From SHLQ01 sp964451305 (lineage in GTDB: Bacteria; Actinomycetota; Acidimicrobiia; Acidimicrobiales; SHLQ01): 64,000 bases of DNA. How positions within the stretch are numbered: position 1 is the stretch's first letter; each line of letters opens with the position of its first letter. The stretch is from NCBI GenBank assembly GCA_964451305.1, contig CAYVHV010000003.1, positions 62,001-126,000 of the forward strand, given 5' to 3'. The notes beneath the pieces are model-generated. The model ran no database searches. It was not told the origin of the DNA and worked only from the letters and a program-made list of their open reading frames with translations. Shown piece by piece: positions 14,964 to 24,272 of this stretch. The position numbers and the translations under genes were made by a program.

Positions 14964-16607
14964 ATGAGCCTTCTAGGCGGGCACCTGCTCGTACGTTGTC
15001 TCGAAGCGCAGGGCATCACCACCGGGTTTGGCGTGCCCGGCGAGAGCTACCTCGATGTGCTCGACGGGCTCTACGAGTCACCGATCTCTTTCATTGGGTG
15101 TCGCCAAGAAGGAGGTGCTGCATATGCCGCGTCGGCGTGGGGCCGCCTGACCGGGGAGCCCGGAATCGCATTCGTCACCCGCGGACCTGGCGCGACCAAC
15201 GCATCCGTCGGCCTACACACCGCAATGCAGGACTCATCACCAATGATCCTTTTCGTGGGGCAGGCGAGTCTCGAACATCTCGGCCGCGAAGCCTTCCAAG
15301 AGGTGGACTATCGGGCGTTCTTCGGTCCGCTGGTGAAGTGGGCGACTCAGATCGAGTCGGCGGATCGGATTCCCGAGATCGTGAGCCGAGCGTTCTCGAC
15401 CGCAATGTCCGGTCGGCCAGGGCCGGTCGTCGTGGCCCTCCCCGAGGGCGTTCTCTCGGTGGAGACAGACGCGCCGCCCGGCCGGGCGGTCGCCATTGCC
15501 GAACCAGCGCCATCGGCAGAAGCTGTCGCTTCGATAGCCGAATTGCTGAACGGCAGCGAGCGCCCGATCATCATCGCCGGTGTGCTTCGAGGTTCGGTCG
15601 ATAACCGTGAGCGGCTGCAAGCATTCGCCGAGACAAATCACGTACCCGTCATTGCATCGTTTCGAAGCAATGATGTGATCGACAACCATTCGACCAGTTA
15701 CGTCGGCGACGCTGGAGTCGGGATGGTCCCACACGTCGAACGGCTACTCACCGAAGCCGACCTGATCATCGCGGTCGATGTCCGCTTCGACGAGATGATG
15801 ACAAAGGCATACACGCTCTTCGAGATGCCGGATCCGTCTCAGCGAATCGTCCACGTCCATCCGAGCGACGGCGAACTCGGCAAGATCGTTCAGCCGGAGA
15901 TCGCAGTCCAGTCCACGAGCCGACACTTTTGGCAGGCGCTCGCCGCACGCGAGCTCACCACTCCGGCAGGCCGCATCGAATGGCTCGAGCGCGGCCGGGC
16001 GAGTCAGGTCGCTGCACTTCAGGCACCGCCTCAACCCGGCGACCTCGACATGGCCGAGATCATGCTGTGGCTCCAAGACCACCTGCCAGCCGATGTGATC
16101 ATCACGAACGGTGCTGGCAACTTTGCTGCCTGGCCGAACAAATTTTTCGCGTTCGGTCCCGATGCTCGCCTCCTCGCTCCCGAGAGTGGGTCGATGGGGT
16201 ACGGCCTTCCGGCTGCGATAGCCGCCAAGGTCTCCGAACCATCTCGGACGGTCGTGGCCTTTGTTGGTGACGGCGAGTTTCAAATGACGATCCAAGAGTT
16301 GGCGACGGCCACTCAGGTGGGAGCGCAGCCGATCGTGTTGGTATTCAACAACGGCACGTATGGAACGATCCGCATGCATCAAGAGCGGACGTATCCAGCC
16401 CGCGTGAGCGGCACCGACATCGTGAACCCCGACTTCGTCGCTATTGGAAAGGCGAACGGATTTCACTCGGAACGAGTCGAACACACCGCTGACTTCGCTG
16501 CGGCGTTTATGCGAGCGGAGGAGTCCACTACCGGTGCGGTGCTCGAGCTGATGCTCGCACCAGACCAGCTGACAGCAACGCTGTCGGTAGATGACCTGCG
16601 CGGATAA
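14964..16607 (+). CDS. Thiamine-diphosphate enzyme (acetolactate synthase-like)
   Basis: A 547-residue protein with the three domains of the acetolactate synthase/benzoylformate decarboxylase superfamily. The Pyr domain carries the activating glutamate (CRQEGGAAYAASAWGR), the central domain includes ADLIIAVDVRFDE, and the PP domain has the ThDP/Mg motif GDGEFQ ending in VFNNGTYG. No regulatory subunit gene (ilvN) follows, and no neighbouring branched-chain biosynthesis gene is present, so a catabolic decarboxylase or ligase is as likely as acetolactate synthase. Cytoplasmic. It follows the CoxG-like gene and precedes a peptide-type transporter. Confidence 0.85.
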   Translation: MSLLGGHLLVRCLEAQGITTGFGVPGESYLDVLDGLYESPISFIGCRQEGGAAYAASAWGRLTGEPGIAFVTRGPGATNASVGLHTAMQDSSPMILFVGQASLEHLGREAFQEVDYRAFFGPLVKWATQIESADRIPEIVSRAFSTAMSGRPGPVVVALPEGVLSVETDAPPGRAVAIAEPAPSAEAVASIAELLNGSERPIIIAGVLRGSVDNRERLQAFAETNHVPVIASFRSNDVIDNHSTSYVGDAGVGMVPHVERLLTEADLIIAVDVRFDEMMTKAYTLFEMPDPSQRIVHVHPSDGELGKIVQPEIAVQSTSRHFWQALAARELTTPAGRIEWLERGRASQVAALQAPPQPGDLDMAEIMLWLQDHLPADVIITNGAGNFAAWPNKFFAFGPDARLLAPESGSMGYGLPAAIAAKVSEPSRTVVAFVGDGEFQMTIQELATATQVGAQPIVLVFNNGTYGTIRMHQERTYPARVSGTDIVNPDFVAIGKANGFHSERVEHTADFAAAFMRAEESTTGAVLELMLAPDQLTATLSVDDLRG

Positions 16608-16720
16608 CGGTCGAACAATGCTCTACGCTTTGCAAAGTTACCACTGGGTAAGCGAGCATAATGAGGGATTCGGCAGCTGTCGGTACGTGCAGAAGCTGTC
16701 GCAATAGAAGGGGAACCGTC

Positions 16721-18520
16721 ATGGGAGACGTGAAATTGCGAGTCGAAACTGGGGACATCGAACGCAATGGATCGAAACGTTTGGCACGGCTCGTTGCTGT
16801 TCTGCTCGCGTTCGCGCTGATCGCGGCAGCCTGTGGGGGTGGCTCGACGGAGAGCGATTCCGGCGCGGCTGATACCGGAGCTGGCGACGATGGTGGGTCC
16901 GAGGCCGAAGCCGAAGGCGACGCTGACGAGGAGTCCCGCGTCGACGAAAGCGCCGATGGCTCCGACGTCGCGTCCGCATCTGAGCTCGAAGAAATTGAGA
17001 CGGGCGGAACCATCCGCATCGGGCTTCAGACCGAAGCCGACACGCTCAATCCAACCAACACTCCGCTGAATAGGGCACCGACGCTCATCGCCACGGCCAT
17101 CTTCGACACCATCGTCGTGATCGATGCCGACGGCCAGTGGCAGAACAACCTGTCCGAAAGCTGGACACCAAGCGATGACTTCACCTCTTGGGAAATGACC
17201 CTTCGAGACGGAATCCAGTTCAGCGACGGCGAAACCCTGAACGCCGACGCGGTGATCCGGACCGCCGAGGCATTCTTTGCTGATCCGCTCACGTCGTTGG
17301 TCTTTAAGCCGGCGTTCGCAACCGAAGTGCCATTCGAGAAGGTCGATGACCTGACGGTTCGCTTCAACGCGAGTGGCCCGAACACGCAGCTGCCGAGCTT
17401 CTTTGCCGAGCAGGTCGGGATGATTGGTTCACCAGCGTGGCTCGATGCCCGCGATGCAGATCCAAGTCTCGATCAGTTGCCGGTCGGCGCTGGCCCATAC
17501 CGCATCGACGAACGGATCCAGGATCAGATCACCGTGCTCGTGCCGAACGAGAACTACTGGAACCAAGACGCCGCGCCGATTCTCGATCGCATCGAGCTGA
17601 TCACCGATCAGGCAGGCTCCGACACCCAGCGCGTCGACGGCCTGCTCTCGGGCGATCTCGATCTCACCCACAACACCGACGCCGAATCGATCCTGCGGCT
17701 TCGCGAAGAAGGCGACTCGATCACCCGCATCGAGGATCAATCGGGCGAAGAGTTCTTCATGCTCCTCAACGCACAGGTCGCGCCCTTCGACGACATTCGA
17801 ATCCGCGAAGCTGCCACGCTTGCGTTCCCGCAGGCCGAGTACGACGAGTTCATCAACGAAGGCACCGCACTGCAGGCAAACTCGCTGTTCTCGAGCGACA
17901 CGCCGTGGCATGTTCCAGACATCGTCCAGGTCGGTGACGCTCCCGAACTCGCGGCGCCACTCGTCGAGTCGTACTGCGCCGATGTGCCCGATCAGTGCAC
18001 CGATGGCCGAGTCAACATCGAGTACCAGCACGATGTCAGCGATGCCTTGTCCCGCATGGCCACCATCGTCGGCGATTCCTGGTCAGAGTTCTTCAACATC
18101 GATCTCCAAGTCGTGCCGAACGATCAGCACATCAACGAGGTAACCCTCGGTGCCTACGACGCAGCGACGTGGCGCTACCACGGCTTCGCCGACCCCGACA
18201 TCGACTCGATCTTCCTCAGCTGCTCGACGATCGGTGCACTGTCAATCAACTTCTCTCGCAACTGCAACGAAGAGCGCGATGCACTCTTCGAACAGCAGCG
18301 AGCGACGACGGACTTCGATGAGCGTTACGCCATCTGGACCGAGATCCAAGAGAACCTGCGGGACTCGTTCCAGTACATCACGATCACACACACCAACTGG
18401 ACCGTCGGCGCTGCCGACAACATCGGTGGCTTGTGTGATGCAACCTCGCCGGAGGGTGCGGTGCTCCCATGTCAGAGCAGCGGAGTCTTCCGCCTTCAGC
18501 ACCTGTTCCTCACCAACTAG
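16721..18520 (+). CDS. Peptide/nickel-type ABC transporter substrate-binding lipoprotein
   Basis: A 599-residue SBP_bac_5 protein. The signal peptide ends in the lipobox LIAAAC (Cys38), followed by an acidic linker (about 40-90) and the binding domain starting GGTIRIGLQTEADTLNPTN. The family also shows in LSESWTPSDDFTSWEMTLRDGIQFSDG and the late QYITITHTNWTVGA. It would capture a peptide or similar solute outside the membrane. ATG 16721 is chosen for its AGGGG ribosome site; the frame is open upstream to 16661. It heads a five-gene transporter operon. The ligand cannot be deduced. Confidence 0.9.
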   Translation: MGDVKLRVETGDIERNGSKRLARLVAVLLAFALIAAACGGGSTESDSGAADTGAGDDGGSEAEAEGDADEESRVDESADGSDVASASELEEIETGGTIRIGLQTEADTLNPTNTPLNRAPTLIATAIFDTIVVIDADGQWQNNLSESWTPSDDFTSWEMTLRDGIQFSDGETLNADAVIRTAEAFFADPLTSLVFKPAFATEVPFEKVDDLTVRFNASGPNTQLPSFFAEQVGMIGSPAWLDARDADPSLDQLPVGAGPYRIDERIQDQITVLVPNENYWNQDAAPILDRIELITDQAGSDTQRVDGLLSGDLDLTHNTDAESILRLREEGDSITRIEDQSGEEFFMLLNAQVAPFDDIRIREAATLAFPQAEYDEFINEGTALQANSLFSSDTPWHVPDIVQVGDAPELAAPLVESYCADVPDQCTDGRVNIEYQHDVSDALSRMATIVGDSWSEFFNIDLQVVPNDQHINEVTLGAYDAATWRYHGFADPDIDSIFLSCSTIGALSINFSRNCNEERDALFEQQRATTDFDERYAIWTEIQENLRDSFQYITITHTNWTVGAADNIGGLCDATSPEGAVLPCQSSGVFRLQHLFLTN

Positions 18521-18570
18521 AACGTCGGACGGGCCAAAGACGTATCGCTGGGTAAGGGGAGCACGAGTTC

Positions 18571-19524
18571 GTGAAGTTTGTCGTCGGCAGGTTGGTACAG
18601 ATGGTGCTCGTCGTGCTGTCGGTGACGCTGCTCGCGTTCGCGGCCCTCAACTTTCTCGGCGATCCGTTGTTCAACATTCTGGGTGCGATCGCCGATGAAG
18701 CGTCGGGTCCAGAGTTTGACGAGGTGCGGGCACAGGCCCGAGCGGAGTACAACCTCGACGAACCGTTCTTTGTTCGCTACGGCCTATGGCTCGGCGATAT
18801 GGCTCAGGGCGACTTCGGCCGCAGTTTTGCCAACGGTACGACGGTGAGTGAGGAGCTCGGGCGTCAACTACCCGTGACGATCCAGCTGATGGTCTATGCG
18901 CAGGTGCTGTCGCTTCTGATCTCGGTGCCGTGGGCAATGTGGTCGGCGTCCAAGGCCTACAAGGCGGTAGACAAGGCCAGCACGGTGGTGTCGTTCGGGA
19001 TGCTCGGCATTCCGGTGTTTGCGTTGTCGGTCATTGCCTTCTGGCTCTTCGCCGTGCGTTGGAACATCTTCCCGACCCGGTTCGATGGCGAAACGATCCG
19101 GACCCGACTCGTCTCCATGTTCTTGCCCGCAGCAGTACTCGCAGTGCCGCTCATCGCGACCTATCAACGCTTGCTCCGCACCGACCTCATCTCCACGCTC
19201 CAAGAGGACTTCATCGCGGTCGCACGAGCCAAGGGCTTACCGCAGTGGCAAGTCCTTTTTCGTCACGCATTACGGCCCTCGCTCTTCTCGATGCTCACGG
19301 TGTTCGGTATTCAGACCGGCGCGCTGATCGGTGGCTCATTGATCGTCGAGAGCTACTTCAGCGTCCCGGGTATCGGCGCTGGAGTCGTCGAAGCAATCAT
19401 TCGGGATGACTTCCCAGTTGTGCTCGCGATCGTCGTCGTCGTCACGGTGATCTTCGTCGTCGTGAACTTCCTCGTCGACTTGCTCTACAGCTTCCTCGAT
19501 CCTCGGGTGCAGCTCGATGGCTGA
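18571..19524 (+). CDS. Peptide-type ABC transporter permease (DppB-like)
   Basis: A 317-residue membrane protein of the DppB/OppB family. The N-terminal membrane segment is VQMVLVVLSVTLLAF. The family's extracytoplasmic region (LDEPFFVRYGLWLGDMAQGDFGRSFANG) follows, then five hydrophobic segments and the ATPase-contact loop EDFIAVARAKGLPQWQVLFRHALRPS. The start is GTG 18571 behind AAGGGGAG. It overlaps the next permease gene by eight bases, showing tight coupling. Confidence 0.93.
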   Translation: MKFVVGRLVQMVLVVLSVTLLAFAALNFLGDPLFNILGAIADEASGPEFDEVRAQARAEYNLDEPFFVRYGLWLGDMAQGDFGRSFANGTTVSEELGRQLPVTIQLMVYAQVLSLLISVPWAMWSASKAYKAVDKASTVVSFGMLGIPVFALSVIAFWLFAVRWNIFPTRFDGETIRTRLVSMFLPAAVLAVPLIATYQRLLRTDLISTLQEDFIAVARAKGLPQWQVLFRHALRPSLFSMLTVFGIQTGALIGGSLIVESYFSVPGIGAGVVEAIIRDDFPVVLAIVVVVTVIFVVVNFLVDLLYSFLDPRVQLDG

Positions 19525-20404
19525 CGTGACAACGACACCCCCGGTGCTCGAGTCCGTCGATGCGCCGCCTCCGCCTTCGATCGCTCGCCAGCTGGGCTTG
19601 GGCTTTTGGCTGAGCGCCGGATTCGTTGTGTTCATCGTCGCGCTCGCACTCTTGGCACCCGTGTTGCCGATCGCCGACCCGAACGAGACCGCTATCGGTG
19701 GGCGCCTTGAAGGCCCGAGGTCCGGGCTCTGGTTTGGAGCCGACTCGACCGGACGAGATGTGCTTTCGCTCACCATCTGGGGCTCGCGCATTTCGCTGCT
19801 CGTCGGTTTCATTGCGATCCTGATCGGCTTCGGCATCGGCGGAACGCTCGGGATGGCTGCCGGATACTTCCGAGGCATCTTCGACAAGGTCGTATCGTTC
19901 CTGTTCGTCACCTTGCTGTCTTTTCCAGCGTTGATTCTCGCGATCTTGATAACGACGCTGCTCGGTCGAACCGTCGCGTGGGTGTCGGTCAGCTTGGGCA
20001 TCCTTGCGATCGCTCCGGTCGGTCGCCTCGCTCGCGCGCAAACGCTCGTGTTTGCCGAGCGCGAGTTTGTGCAAGCGGCTCGGTTGCTCGGGGCGAGCGA
20101 TTGGCGCATCATCACCAAGGAACTCCTACCGAACGTCGTCATCCCCATGTCGGCGCTCGCACTACTTGGAATGGGCATTGCCGTCGTCGCCGAAGGAACG
20201 CTTGCGTTCTTAGCAATCTCGGTCGAAGACGGCTTGAGTTGGGGTCGTCAGATCCAAGACGCGGGAAGCTCGGCTCGGAACCTCGAGAACGGTCCGCACG
20301 CAGCGCTGTTCCCGATCGGTGTGTTGTTCCTGACGGTTCTCTCGCTCAACTATGCGGGCGATCGCCTTCGCGAGGTCTTCGATGCGAAGGAGCTCAAGCT
20401 CTAA
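19517..20404 (+). CDS. Peptide-type ABC transporter permease (DppC-like)
   Basis: A 295-residue DppC/OppC-family permease. After a hydrophobic N-terminal segment it shows WFGADSTGRDVLSLTIWGSRISLLVG, the family landmark, and the coupling loop REFVQAARLLGASDWRIITKELLPN. It forms the membrane channel with the preceding permease. Its ATG overlaps the end of that gene, and its TAA overlaps the ATG of the following ATPase (TAATG). Confidence 0.93.
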   Translation: MADVTTTPPVLESVDAPPPPSIARQLGLGFWLSAGFVVFIVALALLAPVLPIADPNETAIGGRLEGPRSGLWFGADSTGRDVLSLTIWGSRISLLVGFIAILIGFGIGGTLGMAAGYFRGIFDKVVSFLFVTLLSFPALILAILITTLLGRTVAWVSVSLGILAIAPVGRLARAQTLVFAEREFVQAARLLGASDWRIITKELLPNVVIPMSALALLGMGIAVVAEGTLAFLAISVEDGLSWGRQIQDAGSSARNLENGPHAALFPIGVLFLTVLSLNYAGDRLREVFDAKELKL

Positions 20405-21249
20405 TGGCGTTGCTCACCGTCGAGGACCTTTCCGTCACCTTCAAGACGGCGAGCGGGCCGGTGCAGGCGGTCGACAACGTGAGCTTCTCGGTCGATCGTG
20501 GAGCAACGCTCGGCATCGTTGGCGAGTCGGGTTCGGGCAAATCCGTGACGGTGAAGTCGCTGATGAACCTCTTGCCGGCCACCGCAGAAGTAACGGGCAC
20601 CGCAACCTATGACGGCCTCGATTTGTTCGACCTGGACAAGGACCGCCGCAAACACTTCTACGGCGTCGACATCGCCATGGTGTTCCAGAACCCGATGACC
20701 TCGCTCAACCCGGTCAAGCGAATTGGCGAGCAGCTCACCGAAGGGATGCGCTATCACAGCGACCTCTCTCGATCCGCATCAAAGGCGCGGGCGCTCGAAT
20801 TGCTCGACCTCGTCCACATCCCCGACCCCACGCAGCGCTTCAGGCAGTACCCTCACGAACTATCGGGTGGTATGCGCCAGCGAGTCGTTATCGCAATGGC
20901 CCTGGCAAACGATCCATCGCTACTCATCGCCGACGAACCAACCACTGCGCTCGATGTCACGGTTCAACGAGAGATCCTGGATCTGCTCGACTCGCTTTGC
21001 GATGAGCTCGATATGGCGATGGTGTTGATCACCCACGACCTTGGGGTTGTTCGTGACCGCGCCGACGAGGTCGTGGTGATGTACAAGGGTCGTGCCGTCG
21101 AAACTGCAGCGACGTCGGATCTCTTCGCCGCACCTGCTCATCGATACACCGAGGCGCTGCTCGGCTCGGTGCTCGACCTGTCGATGCCGAAGGGCACACG
21201 TCTCGCTCCGCTCCCGAAGTTGGGTAGTGATGAGGAGGGGTCGTCGTGA
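20404..21249 (+). CDS. Peptide-type ABC transporter ATP-binding protein (DppD-like)
   Basis: A 281-residue ATPase with Walker A GESGSGKSVT (about 41-50), Q-loop VFQNPMTSLNP, signature LSGGMRQR, Walker B LLIADEPTTALDVT and H-loop LITHDLG. The C-terminal AAPAHRYTEALLGSV is the oligopeptide-transporter extension. ATG 20404 is used because the domain starts here; the frame is open far upstream only as a shadow of the permease gene. It acts with the next ATPase as a heterodimer. Confidence 0.92.
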   Translation: MALLTVEDLSVTFKTASGPVQAVDNVSFSVDRGATLGIVGESGSGKSVTVKSLMNLLPATAEVTGTATYDGLDLFDLDKDRRKHFYGVDIAMVFQNPMTSLNPVKRIGEQLTEGMRYHSDLSRSASKARALELLDLVHIPDPTQRFRQYPHELSGGMRQRVVIAMALANDPSLLIADEPTTALDVTVQREILDLLDSLCDELDMAMVLITHDLGVVRDRADEVVVMYKGRAVETAATSDLFAAPAHRYTEALLGSVLDLSMPKGTRLAPLPKLGSDEEGSS

Positions 21250-22181
21250 GGAGTTCTTCTGTCGAACGTGACGGCGGCATCTCCGCCGGGTTGCGCGGTG
21301 GCGACACCCTATTGAGCGTGGAAAACCTGATCGTCGAGTTCGATGTGGGCAAGGGTAAGACGTTCCGGGCGGTCGACGACGTCAGTTTCGATGTTCGAGC
21401 AGGCGAAACGCTCGGCATCGTTGGCGAATCGGGTTCGGGTAAGTCGACGACCGCGAAGTCGATCGTGCAATTACCGCCACCGACGAGCGGTGAGATCACC
21501 TATGAGAAACGCGGACTCGACGCGCTAGGCAAGGACGAGCTTCGATCCCTGCGCACCGATATCCAGATGATCTTTCAAGATCCGGTCTCTGCGCTCAATC
21601 CGCGGCGCCCGGTTCGAGACATCATTCGTGAAGGTGTCGACATTTGGGGTACATCACAACGTTGGACAGAATCGCGGCTGACCGAGCTTGTCGAATCCGT
21701 TGGGATAGACCCGACATCACTCGATCGCAAGCCGTTCGAGTTCTCTGGCGGTCAGTGTCAACGGATCGGTATCGCTCGCGCTCTCGCTGTCGAACCGAAG
21801 GTGCTCATCTGCGATGAACCAACCTCCGCACTCGACGTCAGCGTGCAGTCGCAGATCCTCAACCTGCTTCACGACCTCAAAGCCGAACATGATCTGACGA
21901 TGCTCTTCATCAGCCATGATCTTGCGGTCGTTCGCAATGTGAGTGATCGAGTGATGGTGATGAAGGAGGGACGGGTCGTCGAGATCGGCGCTGCCGACAC
22001 GATCTTTGAGAACCCCGGGCACGAGTACACGCGCACGTTACTGTCGGCGGTTCCTGGCTCTGGTGTCGAGATCGAACATATGCAAACGGACACCGACGTG
22101 CGACGTGGCGTTGGGACGTTGATGCAGCTCGGCCCCGATCACTGGGTGGCGAGCGGCAACTCGGAGAAGACACGCGCGTAG
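21246..22181 (+). CDS. Peptide-type ABC transporter ATP-binding protein (DppF-like)
   Basis: A 311-residue ATPase with Walker A GESGSGKSTTAK, Q-loop IFQDPVSALNPRR, Walker B VLICDEPTSALDVS and the oligopeptide-transporter tail ENPGHEYTRTLLSAVP. The ABC signature is FSGGQCQR, with Cys replacing the usual Gln, a small variation. GTG 21246 overlaps the stop of the preceding gene by four bases. It closes the five-gene transporter operon. Confidence 0.92.
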   Translation: MRSSSVERDGGISAGLRGGDTLLSVENLIVEFDVGKGKTFRAVDDVSFDVRAGETLGIVGESGSGKSTTAKSIVQLPPPTSGEITYEKRGLDALGKDELRSLRTDIQMIFQDPVSALNPRRPVRDIIREGVDIWGTSQRWTESRLTELVESVGIDPTSLDRKPFEFSGGQCQRIGIARALAVEPKVLICDEPTSALDVSVQSQILNLLHDLKAEHDLTMLFISHDLAVVRNVSDRVMVMKEGRVVEIGAADTIFENPGHEYTRTLLSAVPGSGVEIEHMQTDTDVRRGVGTLMQLGPDHWVASGNSEKTRA

Positions 22182-22247
22182 GTCGGTGGACCTAGAAAAA
22201 TGTTCGAGTCCATTTAGATAGTCGCACGCTTCGCCGACAGGAACGCC

Positions 22248-23192
22248 ATGACCGGACCAGTCGACGAACATCAAGCGCGAGTGCAGGCGATTGCGGACTA
22301 CTTGCTCAACGAACTATCAACGGTCGTTGTTGGCCAGCGGGAGAATCTTCGCCTACTGCTCGCAACCGTGCTCACGGGTGGTCACGTGTTGCTCGAAGAT
22401 CGCCCTGGGGTTGGAAAGACGGTGCTCGCCCGTTCGCTGGGCGGACTGTTCGGCTTGCAGCTGAGCCGGGTCCAGGGCACTCCCGACCTCCTTCCAACCG
22501 ACATCACCGGAGTGCATGTCTTTAACCCAGAAGGTCGCGACTGGGAGTTTCGTTCCGGCCCGATCTTCTCTCCCATCGTGTTGGTCGACGAACTCAACCG
22601 CGCGACAGCAAAAGCGCAGTCCGCTCTCCTCGAAGCCATGGCCGAACGGCAGGTCACCGTCGACGGTGAGACGATGTTGTTGCCGTCGCCGTTCGTTGTG
22701 ATTGCGACGCAGAATCCACACGGTGATGCCGGAACCCATCGTCTCGGTGCCGCGCAACTGGATCGTTTTGCCGTGCAACTCTCACTCGGGCTTCCTGGAC
22801 GCGACGCCGAGCGCGCCATCGTGTCTGGCCAGGCCGGGATCGCGAAGGCGAGCGGAATTCAACCGGTCGCAGCCGCCGCCGAACTCCCGAAGATCTTCGA
22901 GGCTGCGCAGAACACACACGTCAGCGCCGCGCTTATCGAGTACGCCCTCGATCTCATCTCGGTTCTTCGGACGACCGACCCTCAGGTCTGGTTGTCGGTG
23001 CGAGTTTCCGAGACGCTCTTGTCGTTGGCCAGAGGCCTTGCGTTTATGCACGGGCGTTCGTATGTCGCTCCCGAGGACATCCAGAACGCTGTCCTTCCAG
23101 TCGTTCGCCATCGTGTTCCCGCGCATTTCGATGAAGGCTTTCTTCGCGGCGCTATCCAGTCCGTACCTGTGCCAGTCCAAGCCGCGGCGTAA
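22248..23192 (+). CDS. MoxR-family AAA+ ATPase
   Basis: A 314-residue AAA+ ATPase. Walker A is EDRPGVGKTVLARSL (about 47-61), Walker B is ILVDELNRA-type (VLVDELNRATAKAQSALLEAMAERQV), sensor 1 is VIATQNPHGDAGTHRL, and the C-terminal lid is present. MoxR ATPases act as chaperones that mature or remodel partner proteins, usually with a DUF58 protein encoded next door, as here. ATG 22248 lies behind an AGGAA ribosome site. It starts a three-gene operon with the DUF58 and membrane proteins. Confidence 0.92.
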   Translation: MTGPVDEHQARVQAIADYLLNELSTVVVGQRENLRLLLATVLTGGHVLLEDRPGVGKTVLARSLGGLFGLQLSRVQGTPDLLPTDITGVHVFNPEGRDWEFRSGPIFSPIVLVDELNRATAKAQSALLEAMAERQVTVDGETMLLPSPFVVIATQNPHGDAGTHRLGAAQLDRFAVQLSLGLPGRDAERAIVSGQAGIAKASGIQPVAAAAELPKIFEAAQNTHVSAALIEYALDLISVLRTTDPQVWLSVRVSETLLSLARGLAFMHGRSYVAPEDIQNAVLPVVRHRVPAHFDEGFLRGAIQSVPVPVQAAA

Positions 23193-23222
23193 CCGCCGGC
23201 GATTCGTCGAGATCCCACGCAG

Positions 23223-24272
23223 ATGAGCTACCACCATCGGTCCTCGGTGACGTACTCGACCGTGAAGTTCCGGCTGACGCGGATGGGAAAGGCCGTTCTG
23301 TGGATGACCGTTGTGCTCTTGGCCATCCTCTGGCTGTTCGATACCGGAGTGACCTACGGGTTTCTCTTCGTGCTGGTTCTCGTCGGTGGCTTCGATGCAC
23401 TCGAAAGTTGGCGAGTGATGTTGAACCGAGAGTTGTCGCTCAGCTGCGAAGTAGCTCAGGCGGCGCTTCCTGAACTCATCACGATCAACGTGTCGGCCGC
23501 TCCAGGGCCGACCGGTTTGAAAGTCACGCCGATGAAGTTCACCGTTGCCGACGTTCTCGAGATGGAATCGTTCTATATCGAACCGACAGAGGTCGTCCCG
23601 CGTCGAGTTCGTATGGCGGAAGGGTGGATTCCGCTCGCGAAGAGCTTTGCGAAGTTCGAATTGTCGGTGTCTGCTTTCGGCCTCGTTGAGGTTCGACGTA
23701 TCGCGGTCTTCACTCCGCCGATGACGATGGGTCGCGTGCCTCGCCTCGGAGCGCTCACGAAGGACATCATTCCGCTATCACTCGATGAAGTTGGTCGGTT
23801 GCGCGAGTACGTACCTGGCGACCGGCGTAGTCGCGTTTCGTGGACGACAACCGCTCGAACTGGAACACTGCACGTTCGCGACCCGCAGATCGAAGAATAT
23901 GGCGACGTCGATGTCGTGCTCGATCTCAAGCCGCTCGGGGTTGGTGGGGTGACACCTCAAGAGACGGTCAACGTCATTGGCTGGGCGGGTGCGGTCGTGA
24001 CCAATCTGCTCGATCAGGGTGTCACCGTCCGGTTCCACACCATCGAGCTCGCCCCAGCCTTCTACCGCGACGAACGTGATCAGCAACTAGCCGATCCGTG
24101 GCTCGCCGCTCCCCAGATGACGCAGGTCCACCCATACGTTCCGGTCATTGGAGACGTGAGCACTCGCGAAGAACTCGTTCGCCGGCTATCACTCGCAGAA
24201 GCTGGCCGAGTGCCACGCCCCCACGGGCCGCACCTCGAGGTCGGTCCTACTGGGCTGAAGCGAGTGTCATGA
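23223..24272 (+). CDS. DUF58 family protein
   Basis: A 349-residue membrane-associated protein. One or two hydrophobic segments lie near residues 25-55. The conserved DUF58 core follows, with GRLREYVPGDRRSRVSWTTTARTGTLHVRDPQIEEYGDV, the family signature (EYxPGDxxRxIxW). DUF58 proteins are the usual partners of MoxR ATPases and often carry a von Willebrand-like fold; their molecular role is unclear. The stop overlaps the start of the next gene (ATGA). Confidence 0.85.
   Translation: MSYHHRSSVTYSTVKFRLTRMGKAVLWMTVVLLAILWLFDTGVTYGFLFVLVLVGGFDALESWRVMLNRELSLSCEVAQAALPELITINVSAAPGPTGLKVTPMKFTVADVLEMESFYIEPTEVVPRRVRMAEGWIPLAKSFAKFELSVSAFGLVEVRRIAVFTPPMTMGRVPRLGALTKDIIPLSLDEVGRLREYVPGDRRSRVSWTTTARTGTLHVRDPQIEEYGDVDVVLDLKPLGVGGVTPQETVNVIGWAGAVVTNLLDQGVTVRFHTIELAPAFYRDERDQQLADPWLAAPQMTQVHPYVPVIGDVSTREELVRRLSLAEAGRVPRPHGPHLEVGPTGLKRVS

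Noticed and set aside
15744..16484. Minus-strand frame of 246 codons inside the TPP enzyme gene
   Set aside because: It is antisense to a strongly conserved enzyme, lacks a ribosome site and has no recognisable domain.
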